DNA from: Pseudomonas sp. AKS31
GTDB lineage: Bacteria > Pseudomonadota > Gammaproteobacteria > Pseudomonadales > Pseudomonadaceae
Length of the DNA: 64,000 nt
Direction: 5' to 3'
NCBI RefSeq assembly: GCF_023634765.1
Contig: NZ_JAMLFX010000001.1
Coordinates: forward strand, 395,417-459,416
How positions within the stretch are numbered: the first letter of the stretch is position 1; each line of letters begins with the position of its first letter. The translations under genes were made by a program, and so were the position numbers. Below are positions 1 to 9,980 of this stretch, in pieces. The notes beneath the pieces are model-generated. The model had not been told where the DNA came from, made no database searches, and worked only from the letters and a program-made list of their open reading frames with translations.

Positions 1-7
1 TGTCGGC

Positions 8-2785
8 TCAAGAGGTCGGCGTCGCCGTCCGGTTCTGCTGATCACGCTCGGCCACCCAGTGTTCGATCAGCTCGCGCAATTGCGACAGCTCCACCGGTTT
101 GGACATGTGCCCGTCCATCCCGGCCTGACGCGCGCGCTCCTTGTGTTCGGCGAGAATGTGCGCCGTCAACGCGACGATCGGCGTGCGGATGCGTTGGTTG
201 CTGACTTCCCAGGCGCGCAATTGCTGGGTCGCCGAGAAGCCATCAAGGATCGGCATTTCGCAGTCCATCAACACCAGGTCGTAACGCTGCGCTTTCATCG
301 CTTGCAGGGCTTCTTCGCCGTTGGCGGCGGTGTCCGGTTGCAGGTTGAGCTTGCCGAGCATGCCGCGAATCACTTTGGTCGAAATCGTGTTGTCTTCGGC
401 GACGAGGATGCGGAAATCGCTCGGCACCTTCGCCGCCGTGGCCGGGGTGAGCACTTGCGGCTGGAACACCACCTGACCTTTGTTGCGCTGATTGAGTTCG
501 TCCGCCAGGGTGGTCTTGAGCGTGTAGCCGGCCACCGGTTTGGCCAGAATGCGTTTGATCCCCGAATTACGCGCAATGATCTTGCTCGGCGCATTGCTGA
601 TGCCGGTGAGCATGATCAACAGGATGTCGTGGTTGAGGCTCGGGTCTTCCTTGATCTTGGCGGCGAGCTGCATACCGGTCATGCCGGGCATGTTCTGATC
701 GAGCAGCACCACATCAAAGTAATCACGCAGGTGTGCCTTGGTCCGCAGGAGTGCCAGAGCCTCCTTGCCTGACGGCACCGCGCTGACATTCAGCCCCCAC
801 GCACTGCACTGCTGGACCAGCACTTTACGACAGGTGTCGTTATCGTCGACCACCAGCACCCGCGCACCCTGCAGCGGACTGTCGAGATCGGAAGTCGGGT
901 GTTCGAGGCGGTCGGGGTCCAGTGGCAAGGTCAACCACAAGGTGCTGCCCTGATTGGCGCCGCTCTTGATACCGAATTCGCCGTGCATCAAGCGGATCAG
1001 TTGGCGGGCGATGACCAGACCGAGGTTACCGCCCAACCGGTTGGCCGAGAGGAAGTGCTTGCTGTGCAGTTCGGCGTGCATCAGCGCGTCGCGCTCTTCC
1101 TGCTCCATCGGTTCACCGCTGTCCTGCACGGCAATGCGCAGACGCGGTTTGCTGCTGCGTTCGTCGAGTGCAACGACGATCAGCACTTCCCCTTCATCGG
1201 TTTTCTTCAGGGCGTTTTCCAGCAGGCTCAGCAGCGTCTGGCGCAGGCGGGTCGGGTCACCGCTGATCACTCGCGGTACTTGCGGCTGGATGAAGCTGAT
1301 CAGTTCGACGTTCTGTTGTTCGGCCTTGGCGCGATAGATACTCAGGCAGTCGTCGATCAAGGCATTGAGGTCGAACTGCACATCATCGAGTTCGATCTGC
1401 CCGGACTCGAGCTTTGAGATGTCGAGAATCTCGTTGATCAATGTCAGCAGTTCGTTACCGGCACTGTGGATGGTCTGTACGTAATCACGTTGTTTGACCG
1501 ACAACGGCGTGCCCAGCAGCAGCTCGGTCATGCCCAGCACGCCGTTCATCGGTGTGCGGATTTCGTGGCTGATCTTGGCGAGGAACTCGGCTTTGGCGTT
1601 GATCTCGGCATTGCTCGCGGCGAGATCGCGGCTGACGCTGAAACGGCTTTCGGTGATGCTGCGCTGCCGCTCACCGAGGGCGATGCTCATCAGCAGACCG
1701 CTGATACAGATGAATGCCATCAAGGTCATGATCAGACCTTGCGGCGACACCAGTGTCAGCCCCAGCAACGCGGGAAGAATGATCAAGGTGCCGATGTTGA
1801 ACACCACCATTGCGGCGACGAACAGGCGTGCCGGGCGGTAACCCTTCTGCCAGTGATAGAACCCAACAAACAACATGCTCAGGCCAGCCAGGGCCACCAG
1901 GGCATAGGTGATGATGTTCAGCGGCAGGGTGTTGACGAACAGCAACAACAGGCTGCAGGTCACGATAAACAAAATGTCGCCAATCAACAGTTTGTTCAGC
2001 GGGTGCGGGCCGAGCGGGGCGAAGAAGCGATAGGCAAACATCAGCCCGGCCGGGGCCGTCAGCAGCAGCGCCAGATAGGCGCCCGGCGTCTGCACGGCAT
2101 GCCAGTTCGGCAGCCACGGGCCGGCGAGATTGAGCAGCAGTAACAGACTGAGGCCCAGAAGGCCCTCGCAGACCGCCAGCCACAGGCTGCTGCGCGAGCG
2201 GGAGTAGGCGTAGCGCACAAGGTTGTGCAGCAGCAGCATGCCAAGACAGCCGAACAGCAAGCCGAAGATCAGCGTCTGATTGTGGTTGGCTGCGCTCATC
2301 ACCGCCGATTGCAGGGTGACGTGCGGGCGCAACTGGTGGTCGGAGACCAGGCGCAGATAGACATCGAGGGGTTTGTCGCTCTGCGGCAACGGCAACATGA
2401 AGTCGCTGCTCGGCAACGGCCGTTCGGCCTGCGGCTGGTCGGTGCCGGTGTTGCGTTGCTCGATCAGCTTGTCGCCGTCGAGCACGTAGAGATTGAGCTG
2501 TGACAGGTCGGGGGCAAAGATGCGCAGCACTTGTTCGTGCTTGCCCGGCGCCAGTTTGAAGCGCAGCCACAGGGCGCCATCGGGTTCTGACGCGGTGAGG
2601 CGGTCAAGGTCGATGGGGCTGAATTGATTGGTGTAGCGAGCGGAGCGGATATCGCTCAGTTGCAGATTGCCCTGATCGTCAAGCAATACCGACCAGCCAC
2701 TGCCTTGCGCGGCCTGAGCCGGGAGCATGCAGAGCAAGGTCAGCAACGTGACGGTGAAGCTTATGGCAATCCTGAGCCAGCGCAC
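8..2785 (-). CDS. retS: RetS-like hybrid sensor histidine kinase
   Basis: Inner-membrane hybrid kinase. In P. aeruginosa RetS binds GacS, lowers RsmY/RsmZ and favours acute over biofilm behaviour. Order in the 925 aa: signal peptide (about 1-25), periplasmic 7TMR-DISMED2 sensor (about 30-160), seven-helix 7TMR-DISM block (about 170-375), HisKA with the H-box SHEIRTPMNG (His near 406), HATPase, then two receivers with phospho-acceptors in LLDQNMPGMTG (near 693) and LMDCEMPILDG (near 841). The ATPase glycine boxes are degenerate: DSGEPM replaces DxGxG and GGNLGLVIA replaces GTGLGL. The start is GTG with AAGGG about 8 nt upstream. The next gene upstream on the same strand (to the right) is purD, the same neighbour as in P. 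aeruginosa. Family and synteny agree, so the name is fairly secure. Confidence 0.9.
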   Translation of the reverse strand: MRWLRIAISFTVTLLTLLCMLPAQAAQGSGWSVLLDDQGNLQLSDIRSARYTNQFSPIDLDRLTASEPDGALWLRFKLAPGKHEQVLRIFAPDLSQLNLYVLDGDKLIEQRNTGTDQPQAERPLPSSDFMLPLPQSDKPLDVYLRLVSDHQLRPHVTLQSAVMSAANHNQTLIFGLLFGCLGMLLLHNLVRYAYSRSRSSLWLAVCEGLLGLSLLLLLNLAGPWLPNWHAVQTPGAYLALLLTAPAGLMFAYRFFAPLGPHPLNKLLIGDILFIVTCSLLLLFVNTLPLNIITYALVALAGLSMLFVGFYHWQKGYRPARLFVAAMVVFNIGTLIILPALLGLTLVSPQGLIMTLMAFICISGLLMSIALGERQRSITESRFSVSRDLAASNAEINAKAEFLAKISHEIRTPMNGVLGMTELLLGTPLSVKQRDYVQTIHSAGNELLTLINEILDISKLESGQIELDDVQFDLNALIDDCLSIYRAKAEQQNVELISFIQPQVPRVISGDPTRLRQTLLSLLENALKKTDEGEVLIVVALDERSSKPRLRIAVQDSGEPMEQEERDALMHAELHSKHFLSANRLGGNLGLVIARQLIRLMHGEFGIKSGANQGSTLWLTLPLDPDRLEHPTSDLDSPLQGARVLVVDDNDTCRKVLVQQCSAWGLNVSAVPSGKEALALLRTKAHLRDYFDVVLLDQNMPGMTGMQLAAKIKEDPSLNHDILLIMLTGISNAPSKIIARNSGIKRILAKPVAGYTLKTTLADELNQRNKGQVVFQPQVLTPATAAKVPSDFRILVAEDNTISTKVIRGMLGKLNLQPDTAANGEEALQAMKAQRYDLVLMDCEMPILDGFSATQQLRAWEVSNQRIRTPIVALTAHILAEHKERARQAGMDGHMSKPVELSQLRELIEHWVAERDQQNRTATPTS

Positions 2786-2845
2786 GGCGAAATCCCTTCG
2801 TAGGTTGATGCCAGAATATAACGATGCGCGGCGGCGGAACAGTCC

Positions 2846-2876
2846 GGCGAGGAACGGTATCCCTCGCCGGACTTGA
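2846..2876 (-). terminator. hairpin between purD and retS
   Basis: Arms TCCGGCGAGG and CCTCGCCGGA flank a short loop just after the purD stop codon. There is no clear U tract, so it may act as a weak terminator or as 3'-end protection for purD mRNA. Confidence 0.45.
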
Positions 2877-2884
2877 TGAACAGC

Positions 2885-4180
2885 TTATTCCTGGGTTTCG
2901 CCACGTTCACGGGCAATGGCGCGGTAGCCAATGTCCTTGCGGTAGAAGCAGCCTTCCCAGTCGATGGCCGCCGCCAGCTTGTAAGCTTGCTGCTGAGCTT
3001 CACCGACGCTTGCGCCCATCGCGGTGGCGCACAGTACGCGACCGCCGGCGGTGACGACGTTGCCGTCTTTCAATGCGGTACCGGCGTGGAAGACTTTGCC
3101 TTCCAGGCTGGCCGCTGCGTCCAGACCGTTGATCGCCGCACCTTTGGCGTAATCGCCCGGGTAGCCGCCAGCGGCCAGCACGATGCCGACGCTCGGACGC
3201 GGATCCCACTGTGCTTCAACCTTGTCCAGCGCTTGCGCCAGAGCGGCTTCAACCAACAGCACCAGGCTCGACTGCAGACGCAGCATCACCGGTTGGGTTT
3301 CCGGATCGCCGAAGCGGCAGTTGAACTCGATCACCTTCGGGTTACCAGCCTTGTCGATCATCAGGCCGGCGTAGAGGAAACCGGTGTAGACGTTGCCTTC
3401 TTCAGCCATGCCGCGCACGGTCGGCCAGATCACCAGATCCATCACGCGCTTGTGCACGTCGGCGGTCACTACCGGGGCAGGGGAGTAGGCACCCATGCCA
3501 CCCGTGTTCGGGCCGCTGTCGCCGTCGCCAACACGTTTGTGGTCCTGGCTGGTGGCCATCGGCAGGACGTTTTTGCCATCGACCATGACGATGAACGAGG
3601 CTTCTTCGCCGTCGAGGAATTCTTCGATCACCACGCGCGAACCAGCATCGCCGAACGCATTGCCGGCGAGCATATCGCGCACGGCGTCTTCGGCTTCGGC
3701 CAGGGTCATGGCAACGATCACGCCTTTACCGGCGGCCAGGCCGTCGGCCTTGATCACGATCGGTGCGCCTTTTTCACGCAGATAAGCCAGGGCTGGCTCG
3801 ATCTCGGTGAAGTTCTGGTAGTCGGCGGTCGGGATCTTGTGGCGCGCGAGGAAATCCTTGGTGAAGGCTTTCGAACCTTCCAGTTGCGCGGCACCGGCGG
3901 TCGGACCGAAGCAGTCCAGACCACGGGAGCGGAACAGGTCAACGACGCCAGCAACCAGCGGCACTTCCGGGCCGACGATGGTCAGGGAAACGTTTTTCTC
4001 GGCGAAGTCAGCCAGTTGCTCAAGGGCCAGCACGTCGATGGCGACGTTCTCGCACTTGGCTTCAATTGCCGTACCAGCGTTGCCCGGCGCAACAAAAACC
4101 TTCTGCACGCGCGGATCCTGAGCCACTTTCCAGGCCAGGGCGTGTTCACGGCCACCGCTGCCAATGATCAAAACATTCAT
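2885..4180 (-). CDS. purD: phosphoribosylamine-glycine ligase (GARS)
   Basis: Joins glycine to 5-phosphoribosylamine with ATP, the second step of de novo purine synthesis in the cytosol. The 431 aa length is normal for PurD. The N-terminus MNVLIIGSGGREHALAWK is the family signature. The ATP-grasp part carries IVIKADGLAAGKGVIVA and, later, VIEFNCRFGDPETQ (metal/ATP site). It lies downstream of purH on the same strand, separated by 174 bp that hold a REP palindrome pair. The AUG start gives the canonical N-terminus. purH and purD may be co-transcribed, with the REP pair modulating the 3' part. Confidence 0.97.
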   Translation of the reverse strand: MNVLIIGSGGREHALAWKVAQDPRVQKVFVAPGNAGTAIEAKCENVAIDVLALEQLADFAEKNVSLTIVGPEVPLVAGVVDLFRSRGLDCFGPTAGAAQLEGSKAFTKDFLARHKIPTADYQNFTEIEPALAYLREKGAPIVIKADGLAAGKGVIVAMTLAEAEDAVRDMLAGNAFGDAGSRVVIEEFLDGEEASFIVMVDGKNVLPMATSQDHKRVGDGDSGPNTGGMGAYSPAPVVTADVHKRVMDLVIWPTVRGMAEEGNVYTGFLYAGLMIDKAGNPKVIEFNCRFGDPETQPVMLRLQSSLVLLVEAALAQALDKVEAQWDPRPSVGIVLAAGGYPGDYAKGAAINGLDAAASLEGKVFHAGTALKDGNVVTAGGRVLCATAMGASVGEAQQQAYKLAAAIDWEGCFYRKDIGYRAIARERGETQE

Positions 4181-4232
4181 TTCAAAAACCTCAAAATTCT
4201 GTGGGCGCTACCAAACCTCAGCATTCAAACCC

Positions 4233-4325
4233 TGTAGGAGCTGCCGAAGGCTGCGATCTTTTGATCTTGCTTTTCAAAAACAAGATCAAAAGATCGCAGC
4301 CTCGTTTTACTCGTCAGCTCCTACA
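4233..4325. repeat. REP palindrome pair (GTAGGAGCTGCCG family), copy 1
   Basis: Two inverted REP units: GTAGGAGCTGCCGAAGGCTG with GCGATCTTTTGATCTTG, then their reverse complement ending in CAGCTCCTAC. It lies between purH and purD. The right arm is partly degraded (CCTCGTTTTACTCGTCAG). Confidence 0.85.
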
Positions 4326-4354
4326 TGGCTCCTGCGTGCAGAGGGAGCGGGGAA

Positions 4355-5962
4355 TCAGTGACGGAAGTGGCGCATGCCCGTAAAGACCATCGCGATGCCA
4401 GCCTCATCGGCTGCAGCAATCACTTCAGCGTCACGCATCGAGCCGCCCGGCTGGATCACTGCAGTGATGCCGACCTTGGCCGCGTTGTCCAGACCGTCGC
4501 GGAACGGGAAGAACGCGTCCGATGCCATCACCGAACCCGCTACTTGCAGACCGGCGTGCTCAGCCTTGATTGCGGCGATACGTGCCGAGTTTACGCGGCT
4601 CATCTGGCCAGCGCCGACACCGATGGTCTGACGGTTCTTGGCGTAGACGATGGCGTTGGATTTAACGTACTTGGCGACTTTCCAGGCGAAGATCAGGTCA
4701 TGGATTTCCTGTTCGGTCGGAGCGCGTTTGGTCACGACTTTCAGGTCATCGGCGCTGATCATGCCGATGTCGCGGCTCTGTACCAGCAGGCCACCGTTGA
4801 CGCGCTTGTAGTCCCACGCGGCTGCGCGGTCTGCCGACCACTCGCCGCAGGCCAGCAGGCGCACGTTGGCTTTGGCTGCAACGATGGCGCGGGCTTCTTC
4901 GCTGACGCTTGGGGCGATGATCACTTCAACGAACTGACGGTCGACGATCGCTTTGGCGGTTTCGGCATCCAGTTCACGGTTGAACGCGATGATGCCGCCG
5001 AAAGCCGATTCGGTGTCAGTTGCGTAAGCCAGTTCGTAAGCCTGACGGATGCCGCCTTCGGCGTCCGGGCTGACCGCCACGCCGCAAGGGTTGGCGTGCT
5101 TGACGATCACGCAGGCTGGCTTGACGAAACTCTTCACGCATTCCAGCGCGGCGTCGGTGTCGGCCACGTTGTTGTACGACAGCTCTTTGCCTTGCAGTTG
5201 GGTTGCGGTGGCGATGCCGACTTCGGCAGGCTTGGCTTCTACGTAGAACGCCGCGCTCTGGTGCGGGTTCTCGCCGTAGCGCATTTCCTGGGCCTTGATG
5301 AACTGGCTGTTGAAGGTGCGCGGGAATTCGCTGCGACCTTCGGTGCTCAGGGTTTCAGCGGCCTGATTCACGGTGCCCATGTAGTTGGCGATCATGCCGT
5401 CGTAGGCAGCGGTATGTTCAAAGGCCTTGAGCATCAGGTCGAAACGCTGAGCGTAAGTCAGGCCACCGGCCTTCAGGCCTTCGAGCACACTGGCGTAATC
5501 GCTGGCATTCACCACGATCGCAACGTCTTTATGGTTTTTCGCTGCCGAACGGACCATGGTCGGGCCGCCGATGTCGATGTTCTCGATGGCGGTCGGCAGG
5601 TCGCAGCCTGGCTTGTTGATGGTGGCTTCGAACGGGTACAGGTTGACCGCAACCAGGTCGATCGGCTTGATGCCGTGCTCGCTCATGATTGCGTCGTCGA
5701 TACCGCGACGACCGAGGATGCCACCGTGGATTTTCGGGTGCAGGGTTTTCACCCGACCGTCCATCATCTCGGCGAAACCGGTGTAATCCGCGACTTCCAC
5801 TGCGGCAACACCGTTGTCCTGCAGCAGCTTGAACGTCCCGCCGGTGGAGAGGATCTCGACGCCCAGGGCTTCGAGCTCCTTGGCGAATTCGAGGATCCCG
5901 GTCTTGTCGGAAACGCTGATCAAGGCGCGGCGGATCGGCAGGCGGGTAGTCTGGTCGGTCAT
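4355..5962 (-). CDS. purH: bifunctional AICAR transformylase / IMP cyclohydrolase
   Basis: Catalyses the last two steps of IMP synthesis: formylation of AICAR with 10-formyl-THF, then ring closure. The start [20 protein letters not shown] gives 535 aa, the usual length; an in-frame AUG seven codons upstream is less likely. Residues about 10-150 are the MGS-like cyclohydrolase domain ([25 protein letters not shown]). The rest is the transformylase, with YGENPHQ and [10 protein letters not shown], the latter holding the catalytic Lys-His. It lies between fis upstream and purD downstream on the same strand, the conserved Pseudomonas order. Confidence 0.97.
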   Translation of the reverse strand: MTDQTTRLPIRRALISVSDKTGILEFAKELEALGVEILSTGGTFKLLQDNGVAAVEVADYTGFAEMMDGRVKTLHPKIHGGILGRRGIDDAIMSEHGIKPIDLVAVNLYPFEATINKPGCDLPTAIENIDIGGPTMVRSAAKNHKDVAIVVNASDYASVLEGLKAGGLTYAQRFDLMLKAFEHTAAYDGMIANYMGTVNQAAETLSTEGRSEFPRTFNSQFIKAQEMRYGENPHQSAAFYVEAKPAEVGIATATQLQGKELSYNNVADTDAALECVKSFVKPACVIVKHANPCGVAVSPDAEGGIRQAYELAYATDTESAFGGIIAFNRELDAETAKAIVDRQFVEVIIAPSVSEEARAIVAAKANVRLLACGEWSADRAAAWDYKRVNGGLLVQSRDIGMISADDLKVVTKRAPTEQEIHDLIFAWKVAKYVKSNAIVYAKNRQTIGVGAGQMSRVNSARIAAIKAEHAGLQVAGSVMASDAFFPFRDGLDNAAKVGITAVIQPGGSMRDAEVIAAADEAGIAMVFTGMRHFRH

Positions 5963-5992
5963 CTCAATTTCCATCAAAAGCAAAGGAAGTCA

Positions 5993-6032
5993 GCAAAAAA
6001 GGCGACCGTTTTTTACGCGGGCGCCTTTCTGG
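5993..6032 (-). terminator. terminator after fis
   Basis: On the minus strand, AAAGGCG and CGCCTTTTTT pair across a loop of about 20 nt and end in a run of six T. It sits between the fis stop and purH, so it should end the dusB-fis transcript and leave purH with its own promoter. Confidence 0.6.
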
Positions 6033-6045
6033 TTTGATTGAATGC

Positions 6046-6366
6046 TTACAGCAGATCGTACTGCTTGAGTTTCTTGCGCAGCGTGCCGCGGTTAAGTCCC
6101 AGCAGCTCACTGGCCTTGGTCTGGTTGCCCTTGACGTAGTTCATCACGCTTTCGAGCAGGGGAGCCTCGACTTCGGAGAGCACCAGGTTGTACACATCCG
6201 TGACGGACGCGCCCTCAAGGTGGGCGAAATAATTGTGCAGCGCCTTCTCGACACTCCCGCGAAGGGTCTGACCTTCTTCGCTCGGGGTATTGAGGTGCTG
6301 TTTCAAATTCACGTTGTCGCTCACGGGTGCTGTTCCACTCACTAAAGTCTCGGTCATCATCGTCAT
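6046..6366 (-). CDS. fis: DNA-binding protein Fis
   Basis: Nucleoid-associated protein that bends DNA and activates rRNA and other growth-linked promoters. The 106 aa product begins [11 protein letters not shown] and ends in the typical Fis helix-turn-helix ([20 protein letters not shown] then [14 protein letters not shown]). The AUG overlaps the dusB stop as ATGA (6363-6366), so translation is probably coupled. This is the classic dusB-fis operon of gamma-proteobacteria. A start two or three codons further in (the adjacent AUGs) is also possible. Confidence 0.96.
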   Translation of the reverse strand: MTMMTETLVSGTAPVSDNVNLKQHLNTPSEEGQTLRGSVEKALHNYFAHLEGASVTDVYNLVLSEVEAPLLESVMNYVKGNQTKASELLGLNRGTLRKKLKQYDLL

Positions 6367-7373
6367 GCGGCCACCCCTTCTTCGTCCCCTGTCAGGCTCT
6401 TGTAACGCTCGGCGAAGAACTCCCGAACGTTGGCGCATTGTGTTTCCGTACCATCCAAACGATTGAAGTGGGCGCGAAACTCCCTGGCGCCCGGCAAGGT
6501 TGCGAGATACCAGCCCACATGCTTGCGCGCAATGCGCACGCCCATCACATCCCCATAGAAAGCGTGAAGGGCGGCCAGATGCTCCAGCAGAATGTGTTCC
6601 ACTTCGTTCAGCTCCGGTGCCGGCAATTTCTCGCCGGTACGCAGGAAGTGTTCGATCTCGCGAAAAATCCATGGCCGCCCTTGGGCGGCGCGGCCTATCA
6701 ACAGGCCATCGGCACCGGTCGCGTCGAGCACGTAACGGGCCTTTTCCGGCGAATCGATATCGCCATTGGCAAACACCGGCATCGACACCGCCTGCTTGAT
6801 CGCGGCAATCGTGTCGTATTCGGCTTCACCGGTGTACAGATCGGCGCGCGTGCGGCCATGCACGGCCAGCGCGGTGATCCCTGCCTGTTCGGCGATCTTC
6901 GCCACGGTCAGGCCGTTCTTGTTGTCGCGATCCCATCCGGTGCGGATCTTCAAGGTGACCGGCACATCAACCGCAGCCACAACGGCCTGCAGGATCTCGG
7001 TCACCAGTGCTTCGTCCTTCAACAACGCGGAACCGGCGGCCTTGTTGCAGACCTTCTTTGCCGGACACCCCATGTTGATATCAATAATCTGTGCGCCCAG
7101 TTCGACGTTGGCCCGTGCCGCGTACGCCAGCATCTGCGCGTCACCACCGGCGATCTGCACCGAGCGTGGCTCGGGATCGCCTTCGTGGATCATGCGCATG
7201 CGCGACTTGCGGGTGTTCCACAGGCTCATGTCACTGGTGACCATTTCCGAGACTACAAGCCCTGCGCCCAAACGCTTGCACAGCTGACGAAAGGGCTGGT
7301 CGGTGACCCCCGCCATCGGGGCGAGAATCAAACCGTTCTGCAATGTGTATGGGCCGATGCGTACCGCCGACAT
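6363..7373 (-). CDS. dusB: tRNA-dihydrouridine synthase B
   Basis: FMN-dependent enzyme that reduces a uridine of the tRNA D-loop to dihydrouridine. The 336 aa include the N-terminal [15 protein letters not shown] signature, the catalytic cysteine region [13 protein letters not shown], and the FMN-phosphate motif [11 protein letters not shown] followed by [16 protein letters not shown]. The AUG is preceded by a GGGAAG ribosome site. It is first in the dusB-fis operon and overlaps fis by 4 bp. The Pseudomonas DusB assignment rests on the fis neighbour and on close similarity to the family. Confidence 0.95.
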   Translation of the reverse strand: MSAVRIGPYTLQNGLILAPMAGVTDQPFRQLCKRLGAGLVVSEMVTSDMSLWNTRKSRMRMIHEGDPEPRSVQIAGGDAQMLAYAARANVELGAQIIDINMGCPAKKVCNKAAGSALLKDEALVTEILQAVVAAVDVPVTLKIRTGWDRDNKNGLTVAKIAEQAGITALAVHGRTRADLYTGEAEYDTIAAIKQAVSMPVFANGDIDSPEKARYVLDATGADGLLIGRAAQGRPWIFREIEHFLRTGEKLPAPELNEVEHILLEHLAALHAFYGDVMGVRIARKHVGWYLATLPGAREFRAHFNRLDGTETQCANVREFFAERYKSLTGDEEGVAA

Positions 7374-7557
7374 AGGACTTCCCTGAGGTGGGGCCGGATC
7401 ATGAGAGTTCGAAAAAGGGTTGGCATGATACCCGCTCTCGATGACTGGATAAAGGCTGAATTGAACAAAATCTGAACAGTTATTCTGTTATCGCCACAGG
7501 TTTGGTTGTGGGTGGCAAAGTCAGAAAACCGCCGTCAATTGCAAATCGGCGCGGGGA

Positions 7558-8832
7558 TCACTCGGGGGAGTGGAAGCTCAGGCTGTAATTCACCGCTTTC
7601 GTGCCTGGATCGAGGATATCCAGCGCAATGTGGATCGGCGTTTGCGGCGGCATTTCCGCCAGGCCTTCGAGATCCCCTCTAAGGTATTCGCCGGGTTTGA
7701 AGCGACGACTGGCGATCAGGTGACCGTTGAGGTCGGCAAAGCGCAGTTCCAGTAATGGAAAGGGCTGAGAAAACGTCGCGCGGTTGTAAATGATCGCGTC
7801 GACCACCAGTGCACCGTTGAACTCCGGGTGGCTACGCACCACCAGGTTGCTGCTCTTGATCCGGGCGATGTCGACCTTGGACGGCACCGTGCAGCCGACC
7901 TGCGGGCAGATTTGCTGGAACCATGGACGGTATTGATCCTGGCGGGCCAGTTCATCGAAATGATAGGCGATGTACTGCGCAGCCAGTCCGCCTGCCGCCA
8001 GCAGCACCAACAGTAGCCAGAGCATGCGGCGTCCCCACGGCGAGCGGCGTTTCTGCCAGTCCAGTTGCAGCGGGTCGTCGGTCAGGTCTTGCAGGACTTC
8101 AGCGCGTACACCGGGTTCGGCACGCTCGCGTTTTTTGCGCAGCGGCTCGATCGATGGCAAGTCGTCCTCATCGACTTCGTCGCTGGTCGACAAGCGTTCG
8201 CGGCGGGCATTCGGGTCGATCGGGTCGTGAAGGCGCAGTTGCGGGATCGCCGGCTCGTCGTCGAGATCTACCGGTTCCAAAGTCAGCGAAGGCTCAGTGC
8301 GCGCGGCTTTGGCCGGTTCGATCTCCGAGACTTCTGCCTCGTCGTCGGGCTCGATCGTGTGCTCATCGGCATGTTCGCTGAACAGGCTGTCGCGCCAGAC
8401 GGTTTCGTCCGGCTCAGGCATGTCGCGCCGGGCGCTCAGGGAATCTTCGCGGGGACGACCGAATTCGGTGGTCGGCTGGATTTCCCGTTGCTCGAGGCGG
8501 GCAAGTTCCTGGTCCAGATCGAGGCTGTCGAGATCCAGCTCCGAGGCGCTCCACTGCTTTTGGCTGATGGCGCGCGGTGCCGGCGGCTCGACGATGGCTA
8601 CGGGTTCGACGGCTGGCGTCGACTCGACAATCGGCGGTGGCTCGGCAAGCGAAGGCGCGACCGGCGTCACCGCGTCCTTGCCAGCGTGTTGTTCCAGCAG
8701 CTGTTTGGCGGCGTTGAACACTTGCAGGCAGGAGCCGCAGCGAACCACCCCGCGGGCCACGCTCAATTGAGCATGGCTGACACGGAAACTGGTTTGGCAA
8801 TGCGGGCACTGGGTGACGAAGCTGTCAGTCAT
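7558..8832 (-). CDS. zinc-ribbon / DUF3426 membrane protein
   Basis: A 424 aa protein of unknown role that conserved synteny places between prmA and dusB. Residues 1-45 form an MJ0042-type zinc ribbon with CPHC and CGSC pairs (CPHCQTSFRVSHAQLS, VVRCGSCLQVF). A long acidic, low-complexity segment follows (about 60-240), then one transmembrane helix (about 268-290, MLWLLLVLLAAGGLAAQYIA), then a C-terminal DUF3426 domain (PEFNGALVVDAIIYNRA, LELRFADLNGHLIASR). The topology suggests a cytoplasmic zinc ribbon and a periplasmic C-terminal domain. Its partner is unknown. Confidence 0.85.
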   Translation of the reverse strand: MTDSFVTQCPHCQTSFRVSHAQLSVARGVVRCGSCLQVFNAAKQLLEQHAGKDAVTPVAPSLAEPPPIVESTPAVEPVAIVEPPAPRAISQKQWSASELDLDSLDLDQELARLEQREIQPTTEFGRPREDSLSARRDMPEPDETVWRDSLFSEHADEHTIEPDDEAEVSEIEPAKAARTEPSLTLEPVDLDDEPAIPQLRLHDPIDPNARRERLSTSDEVDEDDLPSIEPLRKKRERAEPGVRAEVLQDLTDDPLQLDWQKRRSPWGRRMLWLLLVLLAAGGLAAQYIAYHFDELARQDQYRPWFQQICPQVGCTVPSKVDIARIKSSNLVVRSHPEFNGALVVDAIIYNRATFSQPFPLLELRFADLNGHLIASRRFKPGEYLRGDLEGLAEMPPQTPIHIALDILDPGTKAVNYSLSFHSPE

Positions 8833-8862
8833 GCGGCGATCCGGATTATGCAGGCGGACATA

Positions 8863-9741
8863 TTAGCGCCGACGGCCGGTGATGCGCACCCAGCCATCGC
8901 GATTGGCGATCGGGTCGAGATCGAAGTCCTGCGCATAAGCGGCAGCCACCTCATCACCCTGTTCGGCGAGGATCCCCGACAGCGCCAGACGGCCGCCGGA
9001 CTTGACCAGCCCGGACAGTTGCGGCGCCAGCGAAACCAGCGGCCCGGCGAGAATGTTGGCGACCAGCACATCGGCTTGAACCTGCGGCAGATCTTCCGGC
9101 AGGTACAGCGGGAACAGTTCGTCAGCAATATTGTTGCGACCGGCGTTGTCGCGCGAGGCTTCCAGCGCCTGCACGTCGATGTCGGTACCGACGGCTTCTT
9201 TCGCGCCGAGCAGCAGGGCGGCGATCGCGAGAATCCCCGAGCCGCAACCGAAATCGAGCACGTTACAGTCTTTGAGGTCCTGACCGTCCAGCCATTCCAG
9301 GCACAGCGCGGTGGTCGGGTGGGTGCCAGTGCCGAATGCCAGGCCCGGATCGAGCAGCAGGTTGACCGCATCAGGTTCCGGTGCGGCGTGCCAGCTCGGC
9401 ACGATCCACAGGCGCTGGCCGAAACGCATCGGCTGGAAACCGTCCATCCAGCTGCGTTCCCAGTCCTGGTCTTCAATGACTTCGCTGTGGTGTTCGGGCA
9501 GCGGGCTGCCGGTCAGCAGTTCCAGATGGGCGAGAACCGGTGCCGGTTCGGTGCCGCCCTCGAACAGCGCGAGCAGGTGGGTGTGCGCCCACAACGGGGT
9601 GGTGTTGAGTTCCGGCTCGAAGATCGGCTGATCTTCGGCGTCCATGAAGGTCACCGACACGGCGCCGACCTCAAGGAAAGCGTCTTCGTAGGTTTCGGCT
9701 TGTTCCGGGCTGATGGCGAGACGTACTTGCAGCCAAGGCAT
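8863..9741 (-). CDS. prmA: ribosomal protein L11 methyltransferase
   Basis: SAM-dependent enzyme that trimethylates ribosomal protein L11 at several amino groups. The start chosen is the AUG giving [20 protein letters not shown] (292 aa), with AAAGGTG six bases upstream; a GTG three codons earlier would add MPA. The N-terminal substrate-recognition domain covers about 1-100. The Rossmann methyltransferase follows, with [18 protein letters not shown], the SAM loop [19 protein letters not shown] and the NILAGPL motif. It lies between accC and the DUF3426 gene on the same strand. Confidence 0.95.
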   Translation of the reverse strand: MPWLQVRLAISPEQAETYEDAFLEVGAVSVTFMDAEDQPIFEPELNTTPLWAHTHLLALFEGGTEPAPVLAHLELLTGSPLPEHHSEVIEDQDWERSWMDGFQPMRFGQRLWIVPSWHAAPEPDAVNLLLDPGLAFGTGTHPTTALCLEWLDGQDLKDCNVLDFGCGSGILAIAALLLGAKEAVGTDIDVQALEASRDNAGRNNIADELFPLYLPEDLPQVQADVLVANILAGPLVSLAPQLSGLVKSGGRLALSGILAEQGDEVAAAYAQDFDLDPIANRDGWVRITGRRR

Positions 9742-9836
9742 GGCGGGCACCTTTGAAAAAATATTGATTGCAGCCTAGCGGCCGGCGAGAAGCGCGCAAG
9801 TTTACGCGAGCGCGCGGCAGAACACGACCATGGTTG

Positions 9837-9923
9837 AAGATCAAAAGATCGCAGCCTGCGGCAGCTCCTGCAGGGGAATGCATTCGAAATGTAGGAGCTG
9901 CCGCAGGCTGCGATCTTTTGACT
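9837..9923. repeat. REP palindrome pair, copy 2 (reversed arrangement)
   Basis: Two units of the GTAGGAGCTGCCG family facing the other way round from most copies: AAGATCAAAAGATCGCAGCC, a GC-rich centre, then GTAGGAGCTGCCGCAGGCTG and CGATCTTTTGACT. Located between accC and prmA. Confidence 0.8.
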
Positions 9924-9940
9924 TTGCTGCATAAACAACA

Positions 9941-9964
9941 AAGCCGCCCGAAGGCGGCTTTGTC
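9941..9964 (-). terminator. terminator after accBC
   Basis: On the minus strand AAAGCCGCC and GGCGGCTTTG flank a TTCG loop and run into TTGTTT, 17 bp after the accC stop. A strong intrinsic terminator for the accB-accC operon. Confidence 0.8.
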
Positions 9965-9980
9965 TGGTGCGGGCTGAAGC

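Noticed and set aside
4325..6037. 570-codon open frame opposite purH
   Set aside because: Shadow of purH, spanning the purH-fis terminator as well; not a plausible gene.
8065..9756. 563-codon open frame opposite prmA and the DUF3426 gene
   Set aside because: Covers two well-supported genes and the gap between them; composition is typical of an antisense shadow.
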